Assembly: GCF_025263485.1 (NCBI RefSeq)
Contig: NZ_CP079863.1
Coordinates: 2,790,001-2,854,000, forward strand
Direction of reading: 5' to 3'
Source of the DNA: Mycobacterium sp. SMC-2
GTDB taxonomy: Bacteria; Actinomycetota; Actinomycetes; Mycobacteriales; Mycobacteriaceae
DNA: 64,000 bases
This document shows positions 38,081 to 46,768 of this stretch, piece after piece; positions within the stretch are counted from its first letter, which is position 1; the number at the start of each line of letters is the position of its first letter. The position numbers and the translations under genes are program-made. The notes beneath the pieces are model-generated. The model searched no databases. It saw only the letters and a list, made by a program, of their open reading frames with translations, and was not told the origin of the DNA.

Positions 38081-38566
38081 CTATCCGCTTGGATAACCGC
38101 GCCGCACCGTACGATCCAGAATTCCCAGCGTCGCCCGCAATGCGCCCTCGGACAGGATCGGGAAAATCCCGGCCTCCCGCCACTTCGGGTCGATGTCCGA
38201 CCAGTCGTAGAACGAGGTGACGACCGTGGCCGAGCCGTCTTCGGTCGGCTGGAGCTGATAGCCGTAGACGTGACCGATCGGCGGCTGAATCTGGCCGAGC
38301 ACCGTCCACGCGATGCGGCGATCCCGTTCGAATTCCTTGATGTCGACGGTGACGTCGTATTTGCCCAATTGCGGAAAGTCGTTCAGCGACTCGCGGTCCA
38401 TGTGCACGACGAACCGGTCACCGACGCCGTTCACCGGGCCGCCTTCCGCATCCTGGAGCATCCCGGACGAGTCGATCGCGACGTGGCCCTGCGGGTCGCA
38501 CAGCACGGCGAAGATGTCCGGCGCCGGCGCCCCGATCGTGCGCTGAACCTCGATGCGTTCGGTCAT
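38081..38566 (-). CDS. SRPBCC-family (polyketide cyclase/START-like) protein
   Basis: 161 residues from ATG 38566 with GAGG upstream; upstream codons to 38665 overlap the divergent promoter. The helix-grip fold is recognisable from RIEVQRTIGAPAPDIFAVLCD, DRFVVHMDRE, RRIAWTVLGQ and a C-terminal helix GALRATLGILDRTVRRGY. The ligand is unknown. In M. tuberculosis this slot, between hisS and Rv2578c, holds the haloalkane dehalogenase dhaA, so the gene content differs here. Confidence 0.84.
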   Translation of the reverse strand: MTERIEVQRTIGAPAPDIFAVLCDPQGHVAIDSSGMLQDAEGGPVNGVGDRFVVHMDRESLNDFPQLGKYDVTVDIKEFERDRRIAWTVLGQIQPPIGHVYGYQLQPTEDGSATVVTSFYDWSDIDPKWREAGIFPILSEGALRATLGILDRTVRRGYPSG

Positions 38567-38638
38567 GAGTCCTCGCAGCCGTGTCGGTAGGAACGATCGT
38601 CGCTTACTCTGCGCCCGTTGTGGGCGCTTGACAACGAA

Positions 38639-38654
38639 TCGAACTCTTGTTCGA
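38639..38654 (+). promoter_or_regulatory. Perfect LexA operator before the radical SAM gene
   Basis: TCGAAC-TCTT-GTTCGA, a full match to the mycobacterial SOS box. It overlaps the spacer of a plausible promoter: TTGACA at 38628-38633 and TCGAAT at 38651-38656 (17-base spacing). That -10 would start transcription at or next to the ATG (38664). Confidence 0.9.
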
Positions 38655-38663
38655 ATAACAAAC

Positions 38664-39695
38664 ATGCGCTGGGCGGGTCAGGCCGTCGCCGTCAACGGGC
38701 GGCCCGTCGAGGACGGGGCGCTGCCGGGGTTGCAGCGGATCGGCCTGGTCCGCAGCGTGCGCGCGCCGCAGTTCGAAGGGATCACGTTTCACGAGGTGCT
38801 GTGCAAGTCCGCGCTCAACAAAGTGCCGGACGCCTCAGCGCTGCCTTTCCGGTACACCGTCAACGGCTACCGCGGCTGCTCGCACGCGTGCCGCTATTGC
38901 TTCGCCCGGCCCACCCACGAATACCTGGACCTGGACTGCGGCAACGACTTCGACAGCCAGGTCATCGTCAAGACCAACGTCGCTGAGGTGCTGCGCCGCG
39001 AGTTGCGCCGGCCGTCGTGGCGGCGGGAGACCGTCGCACTGGGCACCAACACCGACCCCTACCAGCGGGCCGAGGGGCGCTACGCGCTGATGCCGGGCAT
39101 CATCGCCGCCCTGGCCGAATCCGGTACCCCGCTGTCGATCCTGACCAAGGGCACGCTGCTGCGGCGCGACCTGCCGCTGATCGCCGATGCGGCGCAACGC
39201 GTTCCGCTGTCGGTCGCGGTGTCGCTGGCGGTAGGCGACGCCGACCTGCACCGCGACGTCGAGCCTGGCACACCCACGCCGCAGGCGCGCCTGGGCCTGA
39301 TCGCCGCGATCCGCGAGGCCGGCCTGGACTGTCACGTGATGGTGGCGCCGGTGCTGCCGCACCTGACCGACTCCCAAGAGCACCTCGATCGCCTGCTCGG
39401 CCAGATCGCGGCGGCCGGTGCCACCGGTGTCACGGTGTTCGGGCTGCACCTGCGCGGCTCGACGCGCGGCTGGTTCATGGCGTGGCTGGCGCGCTCGCAT
39501 CCGGAGTTGGTGGACCGCTACCGTGAGCTGTATCGGCGGGGTGCGTACCTGCCGCCGGGATACCGCGAGATGTTGCACGCGCGGGCCGCGCCGCTGATCG
39601 CGAAATACCGCCTGGGCGGCGAGTTGCGATCGTTCCGTCAGCCCGTCGCACCGACGCTGGCGGTCCCGGAGCCGGTTCAGGCGACGCTGTTCTGA
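38664..39695 (+). CDS. Radical SAM protein, LexA-regulated (Rv2578c homolog)
   Basis: 343 residues from ATG 38664, which fits both the conserved MRWAGQAVAVNGRPVEDG start and the promoter position. The radical SAM cluster motif is C-x3-C-x2-C in GCSHACRYCFARPTHEYLD (near residues 72-84), followed by LGTNTDPYQRAEGRYALMPG. It is a Rv2578c-type member of the SPL-like (spore photoproduct lyase related) branch. The reaction is unknown. The SOS box makes a DNA damage role likely; Rv2578c is listed among LexA targets. Confidence 0.9.
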   Translation: MRWAGQAVAVNGRPVEDGALPGLQRIGLVRSVRAPQFEGITFHEVLCKSALNKVPDASALPFRYTVNGYRGCSHACRYCFARPTHEYLDLDCGNDFDSQVIVKTNVAEVLRRELRRPSWRRETVALGTNTDPYQRAEGRYALMPGIIAALAESGTPLSILTKGTLLRRDLPLIADAAQRVPLSVAVSLAVGDADLHRDVEPGTPTPQARLGLIAAIREAGLDCHVMVAPVLPHLTDSQEHLDRLLGQIAAAGATGVTVFGLHLRGSTRGWFMAWLARSHPELVDRYRELYRRGAYLPPGYREMLHARAAPLIAKYRLGGELRSFRQPVAPTLAVPEPVQATLF

Positions 39696-39707
39696 GGCTG
39701 TCTCGAG

Positions 39708-41306
39708 TTAGGCCGGCAAGGCGGCGCGCGGCTTGGTCAGCGTGAACCGGTCCACCACGGTGACCGCGCCGAACGGTCCGCTCAGCGCGTAGTGGGTGGC
39801 CGTGATCGAGGTGTTTCCGCCGGGTTGGCCCGGATCCACGTCGAACGACGCGAAGCCGTAGGGATTGTCCCGGTCCCGGACGGCCGACCATGGCGCGTCC
39901 TCCACGACGTAGATCGGCGCCTTGTGGCCGAGCCCGGGGTCGAACGCGCCGACGCCGGTCAACACGCGGCAGCGGGGCTCGGGGAAGAGCAGCCCGTTGG
40001 TGGGCATGGACGTGCCGCCGCCGCCGATGACGACGTGCACCGTTCCCTTGGTGGCGTCGATGACGTCGTTGCGGGTGTCCACGGGTATCGGCGTTCGGGT
40101 GTCGGTCTGCAGCGTGCCGCGCACCGGGTGCGACCGCTCGTAATGGTGTTCGTGGCCGCACACCACCAGGTCGACCTGGTATTGGTCGAACAGGGGCAGC
40201 CATTCTTCCCGGATCCCCAGGTCGGCACCGTTGGCGGGCCCGTCGGCGGTGGAGATCGCCGTCTGGTGCATGCACACGACCACCCAATCGACATCCGGGT
40301 CGCGCCGCGCGGCGGCGAGTTCGGCTGTCAGCCAACGCTTTTGCTCCCCGCCCGAGTAGCCGTGCACGTAGAAATTGCCGGCGTCCTGAAACGCCACGTC
40401 GTCGTTGTTCAGGCTGATCACCCGCACCGAGCCGGCGGTGAAGGAGTACCAAAGCCCACGGGTCTCGGGGCTGGATCCCGAGTCGGGCACCGCGAAGTAC
40501 GCCTGATAGGCGCCGTAACCGATTGGGCCGTTGCCTAACTCGTTTTCGTGGTTTCCCGCCGCCGGCATCCACGGCCGGTAGCGCGCCGAGCGGGTGTTGT
40601 TCTCGAACCACGCCGACCAGGTGCGGATGCGGTCCTGCGCGAGGTTGGCGTAGCACAGGTCGCCGTTGACCAGGTTGAACAACGGCGCCATGCGCTCGAC
40701 CGCCAGGGTGGTGTCGGCGGACGCGGGCGACCCGATGTTGTCCGTGCCGTAGCTGCCGTCGGGCATCCTCTCCAGCGTCGGCGTGGACTGATCGCCGAAA
40801 CTGGTGAAGCGGAATGGCTTTCGCCCCGACGGTGCGGTTCGGACGGTGCCCATCGCCGGCTCGGCGCCGTCGTGCACGGCGGCGTACACGTAGTCGGTGT
40901 CCGGGGTCAGGTTGGTCAGGCGGGCATGGTTGACGCGGACCTCGGTGTTGGACTTGGCATCGCGGTAGGTGCGGGTCTCGGCCGCCACGGTGCGCCCCAG
41001 GCCCGACGCCGGCGTGCCGTAGCTGACCCGCGGGTTGCGGATCGCGTCGACGGTGTGCCAGGACACCACCACCTCGGTGGCGGCCTGCCGGCCGAATTGC
41101 AGGTGCACGCCGCCGACCGGCGGGGCGCCGTTGCGGCTCGGCTGATACCAGACGGCCGGCGCGCCGGGGTGGGACCACACCAGCGCCGCGCCGCCCCCGA
41201 TTCCCGCCCCGAGGGCGGCCGAGACCGCGGTGGTCGTCAGCAGTCTGCGGCGGCTGATGCCCGCGCCGGAATCAGTGCCGCGGCGCCCAGCGGGATCGTC
41301 GGCCAC
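39708..41306 (-). CDS. Tat-exported purple acid phosphatase-like metallophosphatase (Rv2577 homolog)
   Basis: 532 residues. A twin-arginine signal SRRRLLTTTAVSAALGAGIG (residues 18-37) directs export through Tat. An N-terminal fibronectin-like domain with VHLQFGRQAATEVVVSWHT is followed by the calcineurin-like phosphatase core: FTSFGDQS, VNGDLCYAN, PAAGNHENE, VVCMHQTAIS and VVCGHEHHYERSHP. It likely releases phosphate from organic esters outside the cell. Its stop is 12 bases from the convergent radical SAM gene. Confidence 0.92.
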   Translation of the reverse strand: MADDPAGRRGTDSGAGISRRRLLTTTAVSAALGAGIGGGAALVWSHPGAPAVWYQPSRNGAPPVGGVHLQFGRQAATEVVVSWHTVDAIRNPRVSYGTPASGLGRTVAAETRTYRDAKSNTEVRVNHARLTNLTPDTDYVYAAVHDGAEPAMGTVRTAPSGRKPFRFTSFGDQSTPTLERMPDGSYGTDNIGSPASADTTLAVERMAPLFNLVNGDLCYANLAQDRIRTWSAWFENNTRSARYRPWMPAAGNHENELGNGPIGYGAYQAYFAVPDSGSSPETRGLWYSFTAGSVRVISLNNDDVAFQDAGNFYVHGYSGGEQKRWLTAELAAARRDPDVDWVVVCMHQTAISTADGPANGADLGIREEWLPLFDQYQVDLVVCGHEHHYERSHPVRGTLQTDTRTPIPVDTRNDVIDATKGTVHVVIGGGGTSMPTNGLLFPEPRCRVLTGVGAFDPGLGHKAPIYVVEDAPWSAVRDRDNPYGFASFDVDPGQPGGNTSITATHYALSGPFGAVTVVDRFTLTKPRAALPA

Positions 41307-41354
41307 CCCTGCTTCATACCCGAGTGGGGTGAACGCCCGCGGAACGGGGCTGCG

Positions 41355-42200
41355 CTAGTGGTGGTGCGGCTCGAGCAACCCGGCCTGCCCGATGGACGGG
41401 GGGCGGGACGCCAGCCAGTCGCGGGTGGCCGCGTGCGATCGCTCGATAAGCGTTGCGGCGTGCGAGAAGTCGGCCCCGGAGGTGGCGACCGGGCAGAGCG
41501 GCCGGATGACGCGCAGGTCGACCACCTGCTCGAAGCGCTCGACGTCGACGGCGAGGCGATGGTTCACCGCCAGGGTCATGGCGTGCAACGCCATGTTGAC
41601 CGCTGTCTTCGGCGCCGCGGGCAGGGCGCACGAGTAGCCCGTCGGCAGCACCCACACCCGGTCGGCGCCCAACGCGACGGCGTGCGACACGGGCGTGTTG
41701 TTCACCACGCCGCCGTCCATCAGGTCGCGCCCGTCGATCCGGACCGGCGGAAACACGCCGGGGATGGCGGCGCTGGCGGCGATCGCATCGACGGCATCTC
41801 CCGACGACAGCAGGACGTCGTCGCCGGCGATCACGTCGGTGGCGACCACATGCAGCGGGATCGGCGCATCCTCGAGCCGGGCGAACTCCAACTTGTCGGC
41901 CAGCAGCCGTCGCAACCCGACGTTGGGGACCAGGTGCGACCGGCGGCCCAGCATGCCCAGCGCGCCGGCGACCGGGTGGGCCGGGAAGATGTCCTTCCGC
42001 GACAACGACGCCCACAGGTCGGCCAGTCCGCGAATGCCCGCAATGTCGGGTCGGGAGGCGATCCACCCGCCGTTGACCGCGCCGACGGACGTCCCGACGA
42101 TCAGGTCGGGGCGTTCGCCCTCGTCGGCCAGGGCCAGCAGCATCCCGACGTGGATCGCGCCGAGGCTGGCCCCGCCGGACAACACGAACGCCGTGGGCAC
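41355..42200 (-). CDS. Patatin-like phospholipase family protein
   Basis: 281 residues. Oxyanion-hole region LSGGASLGAIHVGML at residues 7-21, serine nucleophile in VGTSVGAVNGG (near residue 38), and catalytic Asp in LMDGGVVNNTPVSHA. It is shorter than the cyclic-nucleotide-binding patatin Rv2565, and this position holds no patatin in M. tuberculosis, so it appears to be an accessory gene. It probably acts on lipids in the cytoplasm or at the membrane; the substrate is unknown. Confidence 0.88.
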   Translation of the reverse strand: MPTAFVLSGGASLGAIHVGMLLALADEGERPDLIVGTSVGAVNGGWIASRPDIAGIRGLADLWASLSRKDIFPAHPVAGALGMLGRRSHLVPNVGLRRLLADKLEFARLEDAPIPLHVVATDVIAGDDVLLSSGDAVDAIAASAAIPGVFPPVRIDGRDLMDGGVVNNTPVSHAVALGADRVWVLPTGYSCALPAAPKTAVNMALHAMTLAVNHRLAVDVERFEQVVDLRVIRPLCPVATSGADFSHAATLIERSHAATRDWLASRPPSIGQAGLLEPHHH

Positions 42201-42262
42201 AGATGCATAGTAGGGACCTTTTCCGCGCGTAGTGGCGTAACGAATTGGGTAGCGTTTTCGAT

Positions 42263-42706
42263 ATGACGAACGTGCGAACAGTGACCACGGGGGTCGCGGT
42301 GGCGATGTTTGCGGCAGCCGCAGCGGTGGCCGTCACGCCCGCGACCTCATCTGCGGATCCCGCCGGCCACCAGGTGACCTACACCGTCACCGCCACCGGC
42401 AACCTCACCGGCAACGTCCGCTACATGAACAGCGATCCGCCCAGCCAGGCGGCCTTCAACGCCAACTCGTCGCAATACCTGAACACCGTGCAGACGGCGT
42501 TCACCGCCGGGCAGCCGCTGGTGTACAACACGACGTTGAACGACCCGAATCAGTGGGCCTTCGTGAACGCCAGCGGCGGGTGCCACTGGCCGGACTGCGA
42601 CTCGTCGAACACGCCGCAGATCCAGTGCCAGATCGCCGTGGACGGCCAGGTCGTGGTCACGCAGAGCGCCACCACCGGGGTGACGTGCTCGACGCGGCCC
42701 TGGTGA
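42263..42706 (+). CDS. Secreted protein of unknown function (Rv2576c-like)
   Basis: 147 residues from ATG 42263. A Sec signal peptide (MTNVRTVTTGVAVAMFAAAA...SSADP, cleavage near residue 33) precedes a small domain with YTVTATGNLTGNVRYMNSD and four cysteines, two in GGCHWPDCDSS, then IQCQIAV and VTCSTRPW, likely disulfide-bonded. It resembles the beta-rich MmpS-like secreted domain of mycobacteria. Its stop is 14 bases from the convergent MFS gene. Confidence 0.82.
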   Translation: MTNVRTVTTGVAVAMFAAAAAVAVTPATSSADPAGHQVTYTVTATGNLTGNVRYMNSDPPSQAAFNANSSQYLNTVQTAFTAGQPLVYNTTLNDPNQWAFVNASGGCHWPDCDSSNTPQIQCQIAVDGQVVVTQSATTGVTCSTRPW

Positions 42707-42720
42707 ACCGGTAGGGCCGC

Positions 42721-44334
42721 TTATCGGTGCACCCGCAACGCGAGGTAGTACTCGTGCCGGCGGGTGTGGTCGAGCGTGTAGCCCACCGCCTTCGCCACCC
42801 CGTCGTGGTCGGATTCCAGCCAGCGTTCGGTGTGCTGGCGTTCGAATTCCGTCCACGACGGCACGGTGAACCGCTCCAGGACCGTGTCGGGGTGTTCCAG
42901 GCTGTGATACAGCGCCCAGCTGTGGCCTCCGGTGCGTAGCCGCGAACGCCTGACCGCGCTCATCGCCTCGACGAAGTCTTCGAGGTCCTCCGTCGCGACC
43001 CGGTAGTGGACGGTCACCAGCACGGGTCCGTCGTGCGGGCAGGGTTCGAACACGACCATCGGCGACGGCCACGCCCGCGAAATGTCGCGGCTCAGCTTCC
43101 CGGTCTCCGGGTGCAACCCGAGACCGGCGACGCTGAGGGCGGCAACACCGAGCAACACCGCCGCCAGGGTCAACGCCGCGCCGAGCCCTTCCCGCGTGGC
43201 GACGACACCCCAGAGGTACGAGCCGATCGCCTGGGATCCGGTGAAGACCAGCAGGTACATCGCCAGCCCGCGGGCCCGAACCCATCGGGGCAGATGCAGC
43301 TGCGCGGCGGCGTTCAACGTCGTCAGCGTGATCAGCCACGTCATTCCCGACAACACCAGGAACGGCGCCGCGGCCGCGAACGGCAACCAGACCACCGCGA
43401 GCGTGGCGGCGCCGTACGCGGCCGCGCATACCGCCAGCAGCGTGTTGGGCGGGACCTTCTGGCGCAACGGTGCGGGAACCGCGACGGCGAGCACCGCGCC
43501 AAAACCGATGGCGCCCAGGGCCACACCGTAGCCGCTGGCTCCCAAGTGCCAGGTGTCGGCGGCGGTCACCGGCAAGAGGGCCAACAGGGCCGAGGCGGGG
43601 AAGACGAAAACGGCCGCGCGCAGCAGGATCCTGCGGAAGATCGGGCCGTTGACCGCGTAGCCCAACCCGGTCAGGATCGCCTGGCCGAGGCGTTCCCGTT
43701 CGAGGGGCGCGATCCGCTTGGGTCGTCGCCACCCCGCCAAGGCGACGATGATGCCCACGAACGAGATGGCGTTGATCGCGAAGACCGCCGCCGGACCGGC
43801 CAGCGCCAGCACGACGCCGCCGATGGCGGGTCCGACCACCCGGGCGATGTTGACCGAGACGCTGGCCAGAGTCGCGGCGGCCGTGATCTGCTCGCGGGCG
43901 ACGACCTCCGGTTGGATCGCCTGCCAGGCCGGCGCCGTGATCGCGGAGGCGACCCCGATGGCCAGGGTGAACAGCAGCAGCGCCGTCGGGGTGAGGCGGC
44001 CGCAGTACGTCAGCCCCGCCAGCGCCAGCGCCACCAACACCGCGTACGACTGCAGGGCCATCAGCAACCGTCGCTGGTCGAACACGTCGGCGAGCGCGCC
44101 GGCGAACAATGCCAACACGAGCGTCGGCCCGAGGCTCGCGGTCTGGACCAGAGCGACGACGGTGGGGCTGCTGTGGCCTTCCACCAAGACCCATTGCGCG
44201 GCAACGCTTTGCATCCAGGTGCCGACGTTGGAGACGAACTGCGCGACGAACAGGGCGCGGAAAACCCGGTTGCGCAACGGCGTCCATGCCGACACGTCCG
44301 CGGTGTCGGTGCGCTCCTGCGTCAGATCCGACAT
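42721..44334 (-). CDS. MFS transporter with C-terminal ABM-like domain
   Basis: 537 residues from ATG 44334; the upstream codons to 44394 lack homology. About twelve membrane helices of the EntS/MFS_3 type occupy residues 15-420 (NRVFRALFVAQFVSNVGTWM, LFAGALADVFDQRRLLMA). The last 100 or so residues are soluble: HYRVATEDLEDFVEAMSAVR, HSWALYHSLEHPDTVLERF and PSWTEFERQHTE, the ferredoxin-like dimeric barrel of antibiotic biosynthesis monooxygenase-like proteins. The exported compound is unknown. No counterpart lies at this position in M. tuberculosis. Confidence 0.87.
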   Translation of the reverse strand: MSDLTQERTDTADVSAWTPLRNRVFRALFVAQFVSNVGTWMQSVAAQWVLVEGHSSPTVVALVQTASLGPTLVLALFAGALADVFDQRRLLMALQSYAVLVALALAGLTYCGRLTPTALLLFTLAIGVASAITAPAWQAIQPEVVAREQITAAATLASVSVNIARVVGPAIGGVVLALAGPAAVFAINAISFVGIIVALAGWRRPKRIAPLERERLGQAILTGLGYAVNGPIFRRILLRAAVFVFPASALLALLPVTAADTWHLGASGYGVALGAIGFGAVLAVAVPAPLRQKVPPNTLLAVCAAAYGAATLAVVWLPFAAAAPFLVLSGMTWLITLTTLNAAAQLHLPRWVRARGLAMYLLVFTGSQAIGSYLWGVVATREGLGAALTLAAVLLGVAALSVAGLGLHPETGKLSRDISRAWPSPMVVFEPCPHDGPVLVTVHYRVATEDLEDFVEAMSAVRRSRLRTGGHSWALYHSLEHPDTVLERFTVPSWTEFERQHTERWLESDHDGVAKAVGYTLDHTRRHEYYLALRVHR

Positions 44335-44406
44335 GCGAGCCTTTCGCGTCGTGCGGCGGGGTAGAAGTTTAGGGCACCCACCTGACGCCCGCATGACGGA
44401 ACGGCG

Positions 44407-44952
44407 TCACCGCCGTGGCCGGGCCCCGGGCTCGTGGGCCACGACGACGACCTCGGCCGGCCGGGCCCCGACGGCCCGGATCGTGTGGCTGACCGAGGCG
44501 TCGAAATAGGCGCTGTCGCCGGCGCCCAGCCTGATCGTCTGGTCCCCGTAATCGAGTTCGACGCTGCCGGCATGCACGAACATGAACTCCTGGCCGCCGT
44601 GCTCGGGCCGGGGATCGTCGGCCGGCGCTTCGGTCGGACGAATCACGAACGGCGACATGGCCTTTCCGAGCATCGACGACGCCAGTGCCCGATAGCGCTG
44701 ACCGTCGGAGCCGCCCGATGCCCGGTCGACGGCGATCTTCTCCTGCGCCGCCTCGTCGGAGAACAACCGCCCGACGTCGACGTCGAGGGCCTTGGCCACC
44801 TTGAGGGCCACCGCGATCGACGGGGTGCTCTGCCGGCGTTCGATCTTGGACAGGTAGCTCTTGGTCAGCCCCGTCTGCTCGGCGAGCGCCTCGAGGGTGA
44901 GGCCGCGCTGGGTGCGGACCGCGCGTAGCAGTGCTGTCGCTGGCGATGTCAC
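44407..44952 (-). CDS. XRE-cupin transcriptional regulator
   Basis: 181 residues from GTG 44952, eight bases after GGAGG (44965-44961 on this strand). The N-terminal helix-turn-helix ALLRAVRTQRGLTLEALAEQ then TGLTKSYLSKIERRQSTPS is followed by a C-terminal cupin with EHGGQEFMFVHAGSVELDYG and IRLGAGDSAYFDASVSHTI. Such regulators sense small molecules through the cupin. It is transcribed divergently from the aldolase gene, and a 9-bp inverted repeat between them is the likely operator. Confidence 0.9.
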   Translation of the reverse strand: MTSPATALLRAVRTQRGLTLEALAEQTGLTKSYLSKIERRQSTPSIAVALKVAKALDVDVGRLFSDEAAQEKIAVDRASGGSDGQRYRALASSMLGKAMSPFVIRPTEAPADDPRPEHGGQEFMFVHAGSVELDYGDQTIRLGAGDSAYFDASVSHTIRAVGARPAEVVVVAHEPGARPRR

Positions 44953-44966
44953 TGGCGATGCCTCCG

Positions 44967-45003
44967 ATGACACAAGGTTTCCTGTTCTGTTACATTGTGT
45001 CAT
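44967..45003. promoter_or_regulatory. Operator-like inverted repeat between the XRE-cupin regulator and the aldolase gene
   Basis: ATGACACAA (44967-44975) and TTGTGTCAT (44995-45003) form a perfect 9-bp inverted repeat with a 19-base centre. The right arm ends one base before the aldolase ATG, and the left arm covers the regulator leader. Binding there could repress both genes. Confidence 0.7.
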
Positions 45004-45789
45004 ATGGCCAGCACGTTCACCGACTCCAAAGCCGACCTGATGCGTCGCGCCGCCGAGCAGCTCACGGCCAACCTCGTCGAGTCGGGGCTGACCACTCGGC
45101 AGAAGCTGGCGCTGACCTGTCGCGCATTGTTCGACGCCGGGCACGACTCGGGCCTGGCGGGCCAGATCACCGCCCGGGCCGAGGCCGACGGCACCTACTA
45201 CACCCAGCGGCTGGGGCTGGGGTTCGACGAGATCACCGACGCCAACCTGCTGCTGGTGGACGAGGACCTCAACGTCCTCGACGGTGACGGAATGCCCAAC
45301 CCCGCCAACCGTTTTCACAGCTGGATCTATCGCGCGCGGCCCGACGTGCAATGCATCGTGCACACCCACCCGTTCCACGTGGCGGCGCTGTCCATGCTGG
45401 AGGTGCCGCTGACCGTCTCCCACATGGACACCACGCCGCTCTACGACGACTGCGCCTTCCTCGCCGAATGGCCGGGCGTGCCGGTCGGCAACGAGGAGGG
45501 GGAGATCATCACCGCCGCCCTCGGTGACAAGAAGGCGGCGCTGCTGGCGCACCACGGCCAGGTCGTCGCGGGCGCGAGCGTCGAGGAGGCGTGTTCGCTG
45601 GCGGTGCTGATCGAGCGCGCCGCCAAGCTGCAGCTGGCCGCCATGGCCGCCGGCACCGTCAAAGATCTACCCGAGAAACTGGCCCGCGAGGCCCATGACT
45701 GGACGCTGTCGCCCCAGCGCAGCCGCGCGAACTTCGCCTACTACGCCCGCCGGGCCCTGGCGCGGCATCCGGACGCGCTCACCAATTGA
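45004..45789 (+). CDS. Class II aldolase/adducin-family protein
   Basis: 261 residues from ATG 45004. The fold is shown by CRALFDAGHDSGLAGQITAR, the zinc-binding IVHTHPFHVAALS (near residues 118-124) and LLAHHGQVVAGASVEEACSL. Relatives cleave sugar-phosphate aldols or decarboxylate hydroxy acids. It forms a unit with the DapA-like gene 33 bases downstream. The substrate is not deducible. Because the operator touches the ATG, the mRNA may have almost no leader. Confidence 0.9.
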   Translation: MASTFTDSKADLMRRAAEQLTANLVESGLTTRQKLALTCRALFDAGHDSGLAGQITARAEADGTYYTQRLGLGFDEITDANLLLVDEDLNVLDGDGMPNPANRFHSWIYRARPDVQCIVHTHPFHVAALSMLEVPLTVSHMDTTPLYDDCAFLAEWPGVPVGNEEGEIITAALGDKKAALLAHHGQVVAGASVEEACSLAVLIERAAKLQLAAMAAGTVKDLPEKLAREAHDWTLSPQRSRANFAYYARRALARHPDALTN

Positions 45790-45822
45790 CGTCCCGTTCA
45801 ACCAGATTCGAGGAGTTCCCCC

Positions 45823-46692
45823 GTGCCTGACATCCACGGCATCATCGCCTACCCGGTGACTCCCTTCGCCGACCAAGGCATCCATACCGAACGGCTGGCC
45901 GCGCTGGTCGATCGGCTGGTTTCCTCCGGTGTCCACGCGATCGCGCCGCTGGGCAGCACCGGCGAGCTGGCCTATCTGGACGAACCCGAGTTCGACACCG
46001 TGGTCGACACCACGATCGCCACGGTCGCCGGCCGGGTGCCGGTGATCGTGGGCGTGTCAGATGTGACCACCGCCAAGACCGTCCGGCGTGCCCGGTATGC
46101 GCAGCGGGCCGGCGCCGACGCGGTGATGATCCTGCCGGTGTCCTACTGGAAGCTCAGCGAACGGGAGATCGTTGCGCACTACCGCAGCGTCAGCGACGCC
46201 ATTTCGATCCCGATCATGGCCTACAACAACCCGGCCACCAGCGGTGTCGACATGCCCCCCGAGCTGCTGGTCCGCATGTTCGAGACCATCGACAACGTCA
46301 CCATGGTCAAGGAATCCACCGGCGACCTGACCCGGATGCAGCGCATCAAGGAACTGTCCGGCGGCCGGCTGCCCTTCTACAACGGCAGCAACCCGCTGGT
46401 GCTCGACGCGCTGAAGGCCGGGGCCTCCGGATGGTGCACGGCCGCACCGTGTTTGCGGCCCCAGCCGTGCATCGACCTGTACGAGGCGGTGCGCGCGGGC
46501 GACCTCGACAAGGCGCAGGCCCTCTACGACGACCTCAAGCCGCTGCTGCAGTTCATCGTGGCGGGCGGCCTGCCCACCACCGTGAAGGCCGGGCTGGATC
46601 TGCTCGGTTTCCCGGTCGGGGATCCCCGTGCGCCGCTGCTGCCGCTCGACGATGACGGCCGCGCGGAGCTGAAGAAATTGCTCGCCGGTTAG
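45823..46692 (+). CDS. Dihydrodipicolinate synthase/N-acetylneuraminate lyase-family protein
   Basis: 289 residues from GTG 45823. TIM barrel with GSTGELAYLDEPEF, the tyrosine in MAYNNPATSG and the Schiff-base lysine in VTMVKESTGDLTRM (near residue 162). It is probably not the lysine-biosynthetic DapA, given its catabolic-looking setting beside a class II aldolase and an XRE-cupin regulator; related enzymes split or dehydrate keto-deoxy sugar acids and hydroxyproline intermediates. Repeat B follows its TAG stop directly. Confidence 0.9.
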   Translation: MPDIHGIIAYPVTPFADQGIHTERLAALVDRLVSSGVHAIAPLGSTGELAYLDEPEFDTVVDTTIATVAGRVPVIVGVSDVTTAKTVRRARYAQRAGADAVMILPVSYWKLSEREIVAHYRSVSDAISIPIMAYNNPATSGVDMPPELLVRMFETIDNVTMVKESTGDLTRMQRIKELSGGRLPFYNGSNPLVLDALKAGASGWCTAAPCLRPQPCIDLYEAVRAGDLDKAQALYDDLKPLLQFIVAGGLPTTVKAGLDLLGFPVGDPRAPLLPLDDDGRAELKKLLAG

Positions 46693-46763
46693 CGGCGGTC
46701 GCGAGCGCGGCAGAGCCGCGCGATGGGGGCGCCTCCCGCTTGCGGGGGACGGGCCGCCGCCAT
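46693..46763 (+). repeat. Dispersed intergenic repeat, copy B (after the DapA-like stop)
   Basis: CGGCGGTCGCGAGCGCGGCA then GAGCCGCGCGATGGGGGCGC and TCCCGC-TT-GCGGGGGACGGG, ending CGCCGCCAT. It is nearly the same as copy A and also starts right after a TAG. It fills the 76-base gap between two convergent genes. TCCCGC/GCGGGG can pair as a stem. Confidence 0.8.
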
Positions 46764-46768
46764 CAGGA

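Noticed and set aside
43006..44364. 452-codon frame antisense to the MFS transporter
   Set aside because: Arg/Gly/Asp/His-rich shadow; the transporter strand shows proper membrane helices.
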